Shown piece by piece: positions 24,806 through 36,386 of a stretch of DNA of 64,000 nt (positions are counted from its first letter, which is position 1; each line of letters opens with the position of its first letter). The DNA is from Rhytidiadelphus loreus (taxonomy: Eukaryota; Streptophyta; Bryopsida; Hypnales; Hylocomiaceae): positions 79,850,981 through 79,914,980 of the forward strand of contig OX344762.1 of NCBI GenBank assembly GCA_947034895.1. Direction: 5' to 3'. The position numbers and the translations under genes are program-made. The notes under the pieces are model-generated. The model had not been told where the DNA came from and searched no databases. It saw only the letters and a program-made list of their open reading frames with translations.

Positions 24806-25300
24806 AATTAGATTATTTTTCTTAAAATTAGATTATTTCTTAAAAATTAGATTATTTCTTAAACATTAGATTATTTCTTAAACATTAGACTATTTCTTAA
24901 GCATTAGACTATTTCTTAAACATTAGATTATTTCTTAAACATTAGATTATTTCTTAAACATTAGACTATTTCTTAAACATTAGACTATTTCTTAAACATT
25001 AGACTATTTCTTAAACATTAGACTATTTCTTAAACATTAGACTATTTCTTAAACATTAGACTATTTCTTAAACATTAGACTATTTCTTAAACATTAGACT
25101 ATTTCTTAAACATGAGATTATTTCTTAAACATGAGATTATTTCTTAAACATGAGATTATTTCTTAAACATGAGATTATTTCTTAAAAATTAGATTATTTC
25201 TTAAAAATTAGTTTATTTCTTAAAAATTAGTTTATTTCTTAAAAATTAGATTATTTTTTAAAAATTAGATTATTTAAAAAAAATTAGATTATCTCTTTAA
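24806..25300. repeat. 19-bp minisatellite, about 25 copies
   Basis: Consecutive units of the form CATTAGACTATTTCTTAAA. Variants are grouped: TTAGAT units first, then a mixed zone, a block of about nine TTAGAC units, four TGAGAT units, then AAATTAGAT/GTTT units and decay. The preceding 80 bases contain looser GAAAATAGCTTATATTTT copies. Grouping of variants points to stepwise local duplication. Confidence 0.9.
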
Positions 25301-26071
25301 AAATAGATTATTTTTTAATTTGCATTGTTGTTCTATTTTTGTAGTCTTATATAGGCCTTATTTTTTTTCTAATGAATATAAAATTAACCTACTATAAACT
25401 ACAAGAGTTTTTCTTTTATCCATCAAGAGAAACTTTTTAGAGATTTTGCATTTAAAAAAACTGCAATGTCTTGTAATTTTTAGAAGTAATATAATCCTTT
25501 GTTGAAAGCAAGACTTGACAACACTTTTTTGTGGAGATTGCAAGAATGTGTATAAGGGTGGTTGGAAGAATGAGTGTTTGATTTTGTTCTACTTTGGAAA
25601 AAATTGGAGTGTCTTGATGTTGAGTACTATGAGTACTAGAAGGAAAAGCTTTGTTGTCGATTTTGGGTCATTGATCATAGTATAAATATGTTGTACTACT
25701 GACAAGTGTCCTTTTTGAGTACTACATAGGTTTTAGTTGTATTTACAATACTATGTCTAAGACTAAATCCCATTTTCCTACAAAATGGAGTATGTCAAGG
25801 TTTTTTAATTTATAATAAATCTACTAGTAGAAAAGTAAATTCTAAATTTTTTCTACTTGTGAAGACTTGATGGTGATTAGATTTCACCAAAAGAATGAGG
25901 TGGAACCATCTTAAATGTTTAGAGCTACATGGGACATAGAGCCCTATTTGCACAAATGTGAAGGCTATAAAATAATGTATTTTTAGATGTCCCTTATACA
26001 AAATATGCCTAGGTATTGTGGGAATAGACCACATAAATTTCACCTCTAAATCATTAATTTTGGATATTCAA

Positions 26072-26290
26072 TAACATAGGAATACTATAAATGGTTCATG
26101 GACCTTAAACAATTAGAATGTATATGCTCTTGTCATTTCAAGGCATAAACGTATCTCTAAAGTACATGTCTTATTTATCGAAATTTAAAAAAAAAAATGT
26201 CTTTTAGAACTACATTTATGCCTTGAAATGACAAGAGCATGTACATTCTAACTATTTAAAGTTCACGAACCATTATAATAATCCTATCTT
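26072..26290. repeat. Long foldback (inverted repeat, ~85-95 nt arms)
   Basis: Left arm includes TATAAATGGTTCATGGACCT, TTAGAATGTATATGCTCTTG and TCATTTCAAGGCATAAACG. The right arm on the minus strand reads ATAATGGTTCGTGAACTTTA, TTAGAATGTACATGCTCTTG, TCATTTCAAGGCATAAATG. The loop lies at about 26165-26205. The close match between arms points to a recent MITE or a hairpin RNA source. Confidence 0.85.
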
Positions 26291-26794
26291 AGTAGTTAAC
26301 CTCCCCTACCTCAACAGTGTGACAAATTAGCAAAACTAACCTTTAAATATAAAATAATTTTCTAATTTTTTTGAAAAATAAGGGATAGAATTACAATCTA
26401 GACATTCATCCAAGCATTCATCTCAATAAAAAAAATTCAAGCTCATTGAGTTCATGCTTCAAAAGTTATAGCATATGACAACTCCATCACACTCAATGTG
26501 ATATAATTAACGGAAACACTACCAGCATTTGCTAAAAAAGTCGCCGTCCATTGCCGTCCGTCACCGTCGAAATGGATCTGCTGAAATTATACCCTTTGGA
26601 TAATGTTAAAAAGTATACAAATAAAGTTTTTGAGAAAAACCTTCGAAATGCTTTTACTTTCACAGACATCTTTTGCTTTAAGTACTTTTGCTTTTACCAA
26701 ATGTATATATAATAGAGCATTGGGACTTGATCATTTTGTTTGAAGTTTATGTTGAAGTTATATGTTTGTCATTCATTAAAATCCAATAAGATTT

Positions 26795-27358
26795 ATGAAT
26801 TCTTTCAATATGATGATGATTTTAAGATTGAGAAGTCGTGATGGAATGGAAGTAGTAGCTATAGATAGATATGCAACTATTGGCCAATTGAAAGAAGCTA
26901 TTGCTTTACAAATTCATATTCCAGTAGATGAACAATATCTATCTACCAATCGTGATGTCTTACTATGTGAAAAATGTGATGATTTACTTATTTTCATGAT
27001 TGATGGAAAAATTAGATTACTATCACTTAACATCTCTCATGGTGACATAGTCTATCTTTATTACCAATGTGAAGAAAGAAAGGTTAGTAAAACTTATAGA
27101 AAGCTTGAATTCAATGTTGAAAATCAAATGACTAAGTCATTGACCAAATTATCAATGAAAAGACCAAGACAAGAAATTACATTGGAAGAAAACAACATTA
27201 AGCGATTGAAACCATGTTTAGATTCAAATCAAACTATTAGTACAATTGATATGAATACAAAAATTCAAGTGGTTGAAGGATCAAATAAATCTTCTTTGAA
27301 GAGGATGAGAGAAGAGATGACATTTCAAGAAAACAAGAAAAGATATTTAAAAGCATAA
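26795..27358 (+). CDS. NPL4-type ubiquitin-like domain protein, truncated, with a basic tail
   Basis: 187 residues in one exon. The first ~95 match the N-terminal ubiquitin-like domain of plant NPL4, the cofactor that links CDC48/p97 to ubiquitinated substrates: MMMILRLRSRDGMEVV, IGQLKEAIALQI, EQYLSTNRDVLL, DDLLIF, then LLSLNISHGDIVYL. The zinc finger and MPN-like region that make up the rest of NPL4 are absent. They are replaced by a basic tail in which about 87 bp is duplicated (27154-27240 and 27295-27380, giving MKRPRQEITLEENN and LKRMREEMTFQENK). The second repeat runs past the stop, suggesting an earlier longer frame. NPL4 binds CDC48 through this domain, so a free copy could compete with or bridge CDC48; that is conjecture. 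M1 or M6-M8 could be the start. Expression is unproven. Confidence 0.7.
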   Translation: MNSFNMMMILRLRSRDGMEVVAIDRYATIGQLKEAIALQIHIPVDEQYLSTNRDVLLCEKCDDLLIFMIDGKIRLLSLNISHGDIVYLYYQCEERKVSKTYRKLEFNVENQMTKSLTKLSMKRPRQEITLEENNIKRLKPCLDSNQTISTIDMNTKIQVVEGSNKSSLKRMREEMTFQENKKRYLKA

Positions 27359-29434
27359 TTTAGTTCAAATCAAATGAATGAAGTAGTAAATACTTATTAT
27401 GTACCAATTAATTATCAATATTGCTAATTGATTAAATAAATAAATAAACTCACTTATATAAATGTAACAATTTTCAGATTTTTTTTCATAAACTATTTGA
27501 AGTCATTTTTATTTAAATGCTTGAATATTTAAATTTTAATTGATTTTCTACAAGTAGACAAGTGGTTGAAATTAGATTTCTATGCAAATTTGATGTTTGA
27601 AATATAGAAACATGAGCTAAAAGATTGTTTGACATTACAATGAAAAATTCTTTGAGGTGATTTATAAAATGTAATCATAAGGAAAAATTTAAAGCCTTGA
27701 AAGGGTTGTTAAGAAAAGGTTCCCCAAGCTATGAACTTGTCCAATGTTGGCTAGATTATTTATAAAAAGAAAAAAGAAAAAAGAAAAAAAGATTAGATAT
27801 TTGTTGAAAAAAATGAAAAAAATGAAAAAAAATGAAAAAAAATAATAAAGTGAAAATATAAAATAATATAAAATAATTAAATAATCACTATTAGTGCCAC
27901 ATCAAACTATGATTATTTTATTATTTTATTAATTAAATTTTAAAATAACATTTTAAAATAACATTTTAAAATAATTTTCAATGCTTTTTTGAAATCTTTA
28001 TCAAAACCTGAAGTTTTGATAAGTCTCATCAATTTTTTTTTAAATAGTTTAAAAATTCAAATTTGATGTGTTAATGGTTTTTACATGTCAGATTTAAAAT
28101 CAAAGACATAACATGTGCAACTTATGTCTTCTCAAAATCTACTCTAGAATTTTTTTAAATGAATTTCTAATGTGATTTCCCCCCTAAGATCTAATGTATT
28201 TGAGGCTCATCTTCCAAAGCCTCTAACACTAAAATATCGAGATTTGCAATGGACTACCTTGAACAAAATCTTCAGTGGAAAAATCATGAACAACTATTTG
28301 GTTGAAAATTGGATTTTTATCTTTAAAATAGACTTTAAAGAGCATTCAACTTAAAAAATTATACAGAAAATGATATTTTGGTAAGATTTTATTGAACTTC
28401 AGAGTTTAGTGAATGTCAAAATATGGTGCCTTAGGCATGTAAAGTTTAACCCTAAAACACCTAAAGAAGATGTTTTGTATACTTTAACAACTTATACTCC
28501 TCTCTCTTAATTTAAATCTTATCCATAAAAATGATATTTTTGAATTTGAGACCAACTAAGTTAACGAAATGAAGCTTGTGAAGTCTAGTTTTTACTCGAA
28601 TTTGAAAATTTGAAAAATTTGAAAAATACAATATTTTGTTACAATTTACAATTTGCTCTTTGAGCCTACAGCCACATGCTCTGAGGTCCTGACACATGTA
28701 TAAACTGGAGAGCCAACGGTTTCTGGCGTTTTCTTCTTCTCTTCCCAAACACAACCTTCTTACGACCCTCTGCCAGATTCTTGTGTTCAAGGACAACAAG
28801 CTTCCTCGCATTTCAGTTCTGCCAAATCCAACACTCAGGTGTGTGCTGGAACAATTTGCGTTGCGGCTACTGGGAAATGGGGTCGTCCATTGCTGCTGCT
28901 GCTGTGTCTGCGAATTTCTTGTAGAATCGATGGATCACGAACTGACAGTGCTTGACTGATACCTTGCAATGTAAAACGCGTTTCGTTATCTTAAGATGGA
29001 AGCAGCAATGAGCTCTGTGTGTTGTACTCGTTCTTGGGTACCCTTGGTAATTCACTTGCTGATCGAATATATGTAACCCTACTTCTATTCCTCATGCTCG
29101 GTTCCTATAGAATTCATGTCAGTGTGTGTTTGATATTTTGTAATTCGTAATGAATCGTCTGGTGGTCATCTGACAGAAGCCCAACTTACGGATGTCCAAT
29201 AATCCGGGAAAGGTCGTGCTATTCATGTTTTTGTTCTTGAACAGTGCAGTGAATTCTGGTGTAAAGGATCGTTGTTTGATGTCGCTACATATTTTCATCT
29301 GTTTAGTAGATCCTTGCATCTGGTAGACCTTAATGTGGAGACACGATAAACTTAAATTGGGCCTTATGTTCAACTTAGCAGTTTTGAGTAGTCTTACTTG
29401 ACTTTCTTTTATATCCGAATTTATTCATGTCTTT
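27359..29434. other. AT-rich intergenic DNA grading into a GC-richer promoter zone
   Basis: 27.4-28.6 kb is AT-rich with poly-A runs and short A-rich tandem stretches (27.77-27.85 kb, 27.95-27.98 kb). From about 28.65 kb the composition rises and includes a short CTG run (28893-28904), compatible with the distal promoter or leader of the glyoxalase gene. No protein recognised. Confidence 0.4.
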
Positions 29435-29550
29435 AAATGTTGATTCTGCTGATGTGAAATTTGGACCTTTTCAAATCTTATTTTGTCAACACTATCTCTC
29501 AAGTTTGTCATTTTCAAATTATGAATTCCTTGTTCCTTTAGGGGTGGACA
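29435..29550 (+). repeat. Dispersed repeat R1, copy 4
   Basis: Contains GATTCTGCTGATGTGAAATT, TGGACCTTTTCAAATC, TTTTCAAATTATGAATTC and CCTTTAGGGGTGG, matching the R1 order. Confidence 0.55.
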
Positions 29551-29561
29551 GTAACTGATTG

Positions 29562-29705
29562 TTAAGCCTCTGTTTGAACTATTCTGTTCAGAATTGCGAG
29601 ACCAAGATCTTCAAGGTCAAGATTTTCTAGGTCATGTGTCGTCGTTATGAGGTCGTCAACATATACAATTATGTACACATCATTGAGAGCTTTAGAGTCT
29701 GGAAA
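29562..29705 (-). pseudogene. Possible Ty1/copia reverse-transcriptase remnant
   Basis: A minus-strand frame encodes VYIIVYVDDLITTTHDLENL. In Ty1/copia reverse transcriptases the catalytic YVDD is followed by a D/M-(L/I)-I-x-(T/S) segment, and this resembles it closely. Sequence on either side does not match the rest of the domain, so only a short fragment could be present. It lies about 160 bases upstream of the predicted glyoxalase start. Chance similarity cannot be excluded. Confidence 0.35.
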
Positions 29706-29867
29706 AGGTGCATTGTGAGTCTTGTATGATTGAAGATGGCAAAAAAAGAGTGCAGCAGTTGCATTTATCTCTGTCACATTTGAAATGAGTACCGGTTTGA
29801 TAAGGTTGCGATGTGTCGTTGTGTCGTTGTGTCGTTGTGTAAATGTATAATTGATTTTGAAGGCTAT

Positions 29868-31782
29868 ATGCAGAGTAGGATTCCTTGGGGTGGCCATTTG
29901 CGTTGTCAAACTGGCCTACAGTACCTGAGCGCGAAAGAGTTGCAAAGAATCGGCAGAAAAGTGGGCAGATCGTCTAGAATCAGTAAAATGGCGCCGGCTT
30001 CATCAGCATTGAAGCAAGAAATTGAGAATTGGCCTGACGACAGCTTGAAAGCTGCTGTGAAAGGTATGGTCTTTTGCCAATCTTCTTAAATTCCATAACA
30101 GTTTTGAGTAGGTCATATGGAGACTTTCTTTTGTTCAATTTTATTCATTTTTTCACCAATACATGCAATGCTCTTCACTGACTTCACTGACTTTTGGGTG
30201 ATATAAAACCTGGCCAATCAGAATTGTTTTTTCACAGTACGATCAGTTGATTTGAACATTTTAAAACTATTGATCCTTGGTCCTTAAGGGATCAAGGGAT
30301 TTAACGTGATGCGGAGGTACTTAGTTTGAGCTCACAATTTGCTAATAGAATCTTTGCATCAGCAATCGAGTTCACTGGAGTACATCATGTGGGTATGCTA
30401 TGTGAAAGCGTTGAGAGATCACTGAAATTTTATTGTGGTGTATTAGGTATGCCTCTCTCCTTTCCGTGCTGAACCTTTTGGTACTTGTGTTATTTGAATC
30501 TTTTTATGCTGGTAATCTTCATGCTGGTAAGAAGAATACTTTTCAAATTTACCTTGTTTTGGATCTCTCGCAGTGTTGCAGTATCACCTACTTTTCGGTG
30601 GAATATCATTGTTGTGAACTAGGTTCATGTGATGAGCTCGCTTGTTCAAGTGGATCTGAAAAAGAATGAGACTGTTAAATGGCATCTTATGATCATTACC
30701 TCATGTTGCAAATCTAAGCTCTTCCATGGCAGTTTGCTCACAAGAAAATTGTGACCTAATTTCTTTGTTTTGTACAGGTCTTGAAATCAATCCAACACGA
30801 CCAGATGAAAAGCTTTCGTTTGGGGGCGTTTGGTTAAATGTGGGGTCGACTTCTCAAATGATTCACCTGATGGAGCTGCCAAACCCGGATCCTAAGGAAG
30901 GTCGACCTCAGCATGGTGGACGAGACCGCCATGCATGCATTGCAGTCAAGGATGTTACGAAACTAAAGGAAGTGTTCGACAAAGCTGGTATGTTTTCAAT
31001 TCAGATTCAATGACCTCATCTATTTTACCCCTAACTGCGTAGGACATTTCTTCTCACATAATTCTCCTGATAGAGAACACATTTTAGGATTGAGAACACA
31101 TTTAATATGAATTCTAGTGGACTTATTATACCATGTCGATAGCCTCAAAATATTTGCCTATTCAATCAGTAAGAATGAAACCTGTAGATTTGGTGAATTT
31201 TCAAAATCAAATTCCTCTAAATGAATCGAGCAAAGATCTATGATAAAAAAAATTCAAGTTCAACTTCCTATACGATAGTGTATAACTTCTAATCAACACA
31301 CTTCCGCAAATTCCTTTTATGTATTATGACAACTTGAAAAAGTTCTAGAAGTCGATGTTCAATTGCACATCTAAGTTTGTCCAAATCTGATAAGTGTTGA
31401 GGTATTACCTCTCCGACCTTCTCTGTTTTCCATCATATAAATCTTTGAATCTTTAGAAAAGACAGCATAAAGTGTGCAGGCTTGGCTACACTTTTGCACC
31501 AGTTTCCAACCATTAGCAGTTCAATCAGAATTTGCCTGTTCTGAGTTAGAAATTTCATGAATTGGTCTTTCAGGTTGCGATTTAACGCCCATGGTTGCTT
31601 AGAACCTACTGTACCTCATCACTACTCGTGGACTATTTGTGGTTTACAAGATGAGTAACAGTTTTTTGGATATTTTCGTGTGAGCAGGTGTTCCTTATAC
31701 GTTCAGCCAGTCTGGAGGTTCAGCCATCTTTGCCAGGGATCCTGATGGTAATGCCTTAGAGTTCTCTCAACTTCATGATTAA
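29868..31782 (+). CDS. Glyoxalase I family / VOC-fold metalloprotein, probably plastid-targeted
   Basis: Belongs to the plant glyoxalase/bleomycin-resistance/dioxygenase (VOC) group annotated as lactoylglutathione lyase family; glyoxalase I isomerises the methylglyoxal-glutathione hemithioacetal, but substrate is unproven for this branch. Exons: 29868-30063, 30363-30446, 30778-30987, 31688-31782, in phase, 194 residues. The fold is shown by FTGVHHVGMLCESVERSLKF, MIHLMELPNPDP, HGGRDRHACIAV and SGGSAIFARDPDGNALEF. Candidate metal ligands are H74, E126, H145 and E188, all kept. From ATG 29868 the first ~45 residues are rich in Arg and Ser with few acidic residues, like a transit peptide. An internal ATG at 29988 would give 154 residues without it, and a still earlier in-frame ATG lies at 29811 just after a short TGTCGTTG repeat. 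Intron 1 contains an R1 repeat. Confidence 0.93.
30150..30300 (+). repeat. Dispersed repeat R1, copy 5, in glyoxalase intron 1
   Basis: Contains CAATACATGCAATGCTCTTC, ACTTTTGGGTGATATAAAACC, TTTTTTCACAGTACGATCA and TTTAAAACTATTGATCCTTG, in R1 order, between exons 1 and 2. Confidence 0.6.
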
Positions 31783-32210
31783 TGGAACTGAGTACATCGA
31801 AGATGTAGTGTGTTTAAATAAGGCTCTCGTAACGGAGGGTTCCAAATTTTCTGGTTCTGTTACTAAATATAATAATGGCGACTTGAGAGAAATGTTTGTA
31901 CATATCAGGAGTCATGTTATTGTAGAATTGTGACTGTAGAAATGTGCTGGAGATTGAAATTTCATTTGTGGGTGTACCGTATATTCGACTTAGGCATAAC
32001 ATTATGCAGCAATGGAGCCAGAGTGTCGTGTGATTCATGTGGAAAAAGATCATTATGTTTTTGCCAATAAAAGCATGGTCCAACTCAGTGCTATTCTTCT
32101 CTTTGATTTCTTCTCTGCTGAGTTGACCTATTTTGTTGAATTTTCAGCACCTGACTACAATGGAAAATTTTGCTTCTTGGATTCTATTGTGAGATACTTC
32201 TAACCCTACT
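31783..32210 (+). other. 3' untranslated region of the glyoxalase gene
   Basis: Directly follows the TAA at 31780-31782. A canonical AATAAA lies at about 32068-32073, roughly 290 bases after the stop and a plausible polyadenylation signal. Confidence 0.5.
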
Positions 32211-35200
32211 GTATTGAATAATATTGTGGCAATGAGGGTCTCATCATTTTCATCTTGAAGTTGCTCTCTGTGATACTATATTTCTTGTGTCTATTTCTAA
32301 ACAAATGGAGCATTCCGCCATAAATTTATTGTGCTATTATATATGAATCAATCTTAAGTTTTTGAAAGTTCACCAAAATTGCATATTCTATTCTACTACT
32401 AACATTTCAAAATTGGAATGATTGGTTAGAATTAGGAAGTATATACTATGGGGAAGTAAGTTTTTAAAAAGATTTTTTACTTATTATACATTAAGGTTTT
32501 CTTAAGCATAAGAAATGTTTTAATAAGGGATAATCAACCGGAAATTATTAGTTTTTTAGATGAATAGGGGCATTCTTCATTTCTCCAATTTCTTGAAAAG
32601 TCATCAAACACTTTTAGTCCTTGGTGTCCTTATTGTTTTTACACTTTGGCATAGTTTACAATTTTTATCCCTTTTCATATATTCCTTTACAAATTGACTT
32701 CATTGTAATGAGTTGTGTAAGATTGTATGATGTGATCATTTACTTATACATTCATCCAAATGTATTCCAAATTTCACTAGCATTATGAATTGGTTGACTA
32801 TTTTAGTAGAAAGTGCTAGCCAAGCATTGTTAAAGGTGATTAATTTCATGACTTTGTATATATATATTTGGAAAAGTGAAAAACAATTTCATAAAAGATA
32901 ATCACTTTATTTCATTGACCTTGAGACTTTGAGTTCTAGGACAGATGAAAAATAGATTGTGTAACATCTTCAATTGAATTTGCTTTAGAGATGGATTTAG
33001 TCAATTCCTAAGGAAGCTACTTTGTATAAGTTATACAAAAATAGAAGACAAAGGTAAAGTTGGTTACTTAAAGAGTATAGCCCAATGAAGAAGAAGACAC
33101 ACACCAATGAACTAATGTGTTGGGCAATTAATGCAAGTCCAACAACTACAACACTTGAAGCATGTGTATGAAAGTGCTATAAACATGATTGTTTGAATTC
33201 TTGAAAATTTCTTTGGAATATTCATTAACTTGCTCCACTAACCCGCGTAATATATTTAATAGAGAAAACACTCAATATTATGAATTCATTTTGTATATAT
33301 CACAATCTAACTTTTAGTAATGTATTGATACCTTAAACAAGGCAATCTACTTGAAGAGGTCGACATCAAGTAATGAAATGCCCAAGAAGCTACTTTAGCA
33401 TTTTTATATTTGGAGTCTAAGTTGATTTTGTGCACAATCTTAAACTCATCTCATTTAGAAAATATCCAAAACAAGAGGAAATTTGTTCTATGAGTGTAAT
33501 TTCTACATGCCTCTAATCCAAGTAGTATAACCTTTAAAGGACATTTTATGTTTAAGCTTGGTCAAACTTTATTATATTTTTGTAGTAAAACGCACATTTC
33601 AAAATTTGATATTTTCACAAGTTGTAATATATGTCTAAAATCTAATTTCACTTTTTCATAATTAAAAATACCAAATTGAATTTTATATGATTTTTTAAAG
33701 ACATTTCTTTGTAAAAATCATAGTAATTTTTTTAAATGTTTAAAATAATATGATTTTTTCTTAAATGGAAATAATAGTGAAAAAACTTCGTGGTGTAATT
33801 GATGTACTCCTTGAGCTCATACCAAGTGAAATTTGATAGAAAAAGTTCAAAAGTGGTGTATTTTGAGCTTCCAAGATGCTATCTTCAAAGTGTTACAAAA
33901 ATTGCAATTTTAAAATTTTTGAAAAAAAATAAAATGGATTAAAAAGTAGATTATTGGAGTTAAATTTTCTAACTTAAGCTTAAAAACATTTAAAATCAAG
34001 AACTATATGAAAATTTAGGTTTTGACTATTGAAATGCTTGTGGGGCTTGCCTTGTCCTTCAAGGACTAAAGTTTTTTTTATTGTTTTCTAGATGAGTAGG
34101 ATCACCACTTTTCCAAGCACCAATCACAATGGCCACAAGCCTTGAAAGTGTACACATAGAAAGGACAACCTCCAAAAACTACAAGAAAAAAGGGATTCAC
34201 TACATAATGAAAACCATATATTATAGCCTGAGGTCATCTTCGGCACATTTTTGGAAATGCTAATTCAATAGTTCATTTTTTATTAATAAGTTGTTTACAT
34301 CTATTAAATATTTTTCTTAACTTTTGGCAATCCTTCAAATAATCTTGGAAGTTGATCAATTTTCTTCATTGCATAGGAAAGTAATAATCATGATTTTCAA
34401 TGAACTCATTACTTTTTATAGTGTCCTTACTTTGATGTCAAGTTAGAGGAATGAATTCTGCATTATTTATTGAACATGTCTTGGGACAAGTTATACATAT
34501 ATCTTTCCCAACATTTTGACTTTCTTTTTGTTTAATTTTCCTTGGATTCAACAAAATGGATTACTAGTTTTATACATGTATCTTTTGTCTTTCTTTGTGT
34601 TTAATTTTCCTTGAATTCAACAAAGTGGCTTCTTAATTTTATACATGTATCTTTCCCAACATTTTGTCTTTCTTTTTGTTTAATTTTCTTTGGATTCAAC
34701 AAAGTGGCTTATTAATTTCCAAACCCATTCAACTTCAAATTTTTTAAATTATTTTTCACCAAGGGTAACCTCAAAGTCAAACTTTGAGGGGTTTTTTAGT
34801 TGCAATCTACAATGAAAAGTGAGTTTTCAAAATTATTAAGATGTTTTCAAGTCGGATGGAATGCCCAAAACTCAACACAGTACTGGGGCAGAGGTTGCTA
34901 GACATCAAAAGTATCTGAATGCTCTTTGGAGTAAAAGCCTCTGAAGAAAAGGAAGTAGGCGATAATGCACTGCCGTACTTTCCAGACTCGCCGCGTCTTG
35001 AAAAGTACAACAAACTCGGAGAAGCAATTTAGGATAACGCCATTAAAGAGAAGACGAAGAGAATGATTTTGTTTGCTGAGAGCTACTAACTTACTTTGAG
35101 TATCCAAATCAACATTTGTTTTTAAAAACACAGGAGTACAGCCTACAGGAGTACCTAGCTAGAGAATATCCATCAGTATCCAAATCGGATTTTCTTTTAA

Positions 35201-36386
35201 CGATATAGCGTACAGGAGAATTGCTGAGCAGCACTCCCTCCCTCTAAGTATAAACGAAGATGAGTTAAGTTATTCGACCTTGCAGCTGTTATTGCTCAAG
35301 AAACTCCTGATCCAAAATGTTATCAAAAGCATTCACATCTGGGAGCTCAAGTCAGTGGGTACCTTCAGATATTCGAGATCCAAGGTTGACTGATGGCATG
35401 ATTCTCACTTTCTCAGCAGACTGAGTCTTGACTCGTGACCTTTACACAAACTCACACATTTTGTATCTGTACTTGAGGCAGCCAGGCAGCGACACCAGAG
35501 ACAAGGGTTACAGAAAACTAAGGTAAGGTACGATGAGATATTACTGACAAATTTCACTTACACCCATGCTTGTGGGGCATGAGTGAAAGTGAGGTTTGGT
35601 ATTATGGTCACATCAGGCAAATTGCGGCTGCGCTTAAGGTAGATGAAGTCTACGATTGGCGTTTGAATCTAGTGAACAAGAGTTCAATGTTCAATTCATA
35701 GATTTTTCTAATTTATTCCCTAATGCCAATGTCCTACTAAAGCATTAAAAAATTGTTCAATATCTATTCGTAATTTAGACTTATGACAACACGTTCTTGG
35801 ATAGGCGTTGGTTTTAGCTCATCCTACCACATCGAGGAATGAGGCGCCTATCAAGGAATGAGGCGCCTATCACTTTGGTCATCAACCATGCAATTATCCA
35901 TTGACCGGGTGACAGTATAAGTTAATCATCGAGAATTCTTAGCCCTTCTTATTATCATATCGTACAGTGGACAGATGTTCAACTGACAAATAATCCACCA
36001 CTTCAGAAGGCGCATGGAGGGTAAAAAAATTGACGAGACACGGGAAAACAGACATAGAGCGTTATGAAAGACCAACTCCCAGCCTCTTAACGAATGATAA
36101 CTGCTACGAAGTCAAAAATTCACTTTAACTGCATCTAAACTCTAAACATGTATATGCCAATGTGTGAACAAAAGGGCCTCCAGCAGACAAAGGTTTCGTC
36201 TCTTACATCACAAGTGATGTGCAATGCTTTTCCCACCAACCCTGGCAGCATCACTGGACCAAAAATTCATTGCATCCCCCCAAATCCACTTTTTCTTCCC
36301 GTTCCGACATTTGAATCTGCTAGCCGCACCCTTGAGTTCCCTTCTGTATTGTGAGTGTTATGGTACAGAGTATCCGCAAAAAAGCA
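32211..36386. other. Intergenic DNA
   Basis: 32.2-34.8 kb is AT-rich with no gene recognised and contains the M1-family element at 34224-34777. 34.8-36.38 kb is less AT-rich and includes a small direct duplication (AGGAATGAGGCGCCTATCA twice, 35835-35873). The last few hundred bases probably hold the 3' untranslated region of the phospholipase gene. Confidence 0.45.
34224..34777. mobile_element. Terminal-inverted-repeat element, family M1, long copy
   Basis: Left end TAGCCTGAGGTCATCTTCGG; the right end on the minus strand reads ACTTTGAGGTTACCCTTGGT. Internal minus-strand sequence GGAAATTAATAAGCCACTTT matches the short copy at 16976-17220. From about 34490 to 34710 it holds three ~85-90-bp direct repeats with TTGTTTAATTTTCCTTGGAT and CAACAAAGTGGCTT. 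No transposase. Confidence 0.65.

Larger units (their letters stand above)
22201..26794. other. Repeat-rich intergenic DNA
   Basis: AT-rich spacer with no gene recognised. It holds an R2 repeat copy (~23.26-23.42 kb), a TA microsatellite (~23518-23539), two long foldbacks and a 19-bp minisatellite, each listed separately. A lone CACTG...CTAGTG palindrome-like stretch near 24279-24297 resembles the end of the CACTA-type MITE at 44.4 kb. Confidence 0.5.

Noticed and set aside
24806..25300. CRISPR-like look of regularly spaced repeats
   Set aside because: The units are contiguous 19-bp tandem repeats without unique spacers, in a plant nuclear context; this is a minisatellite.
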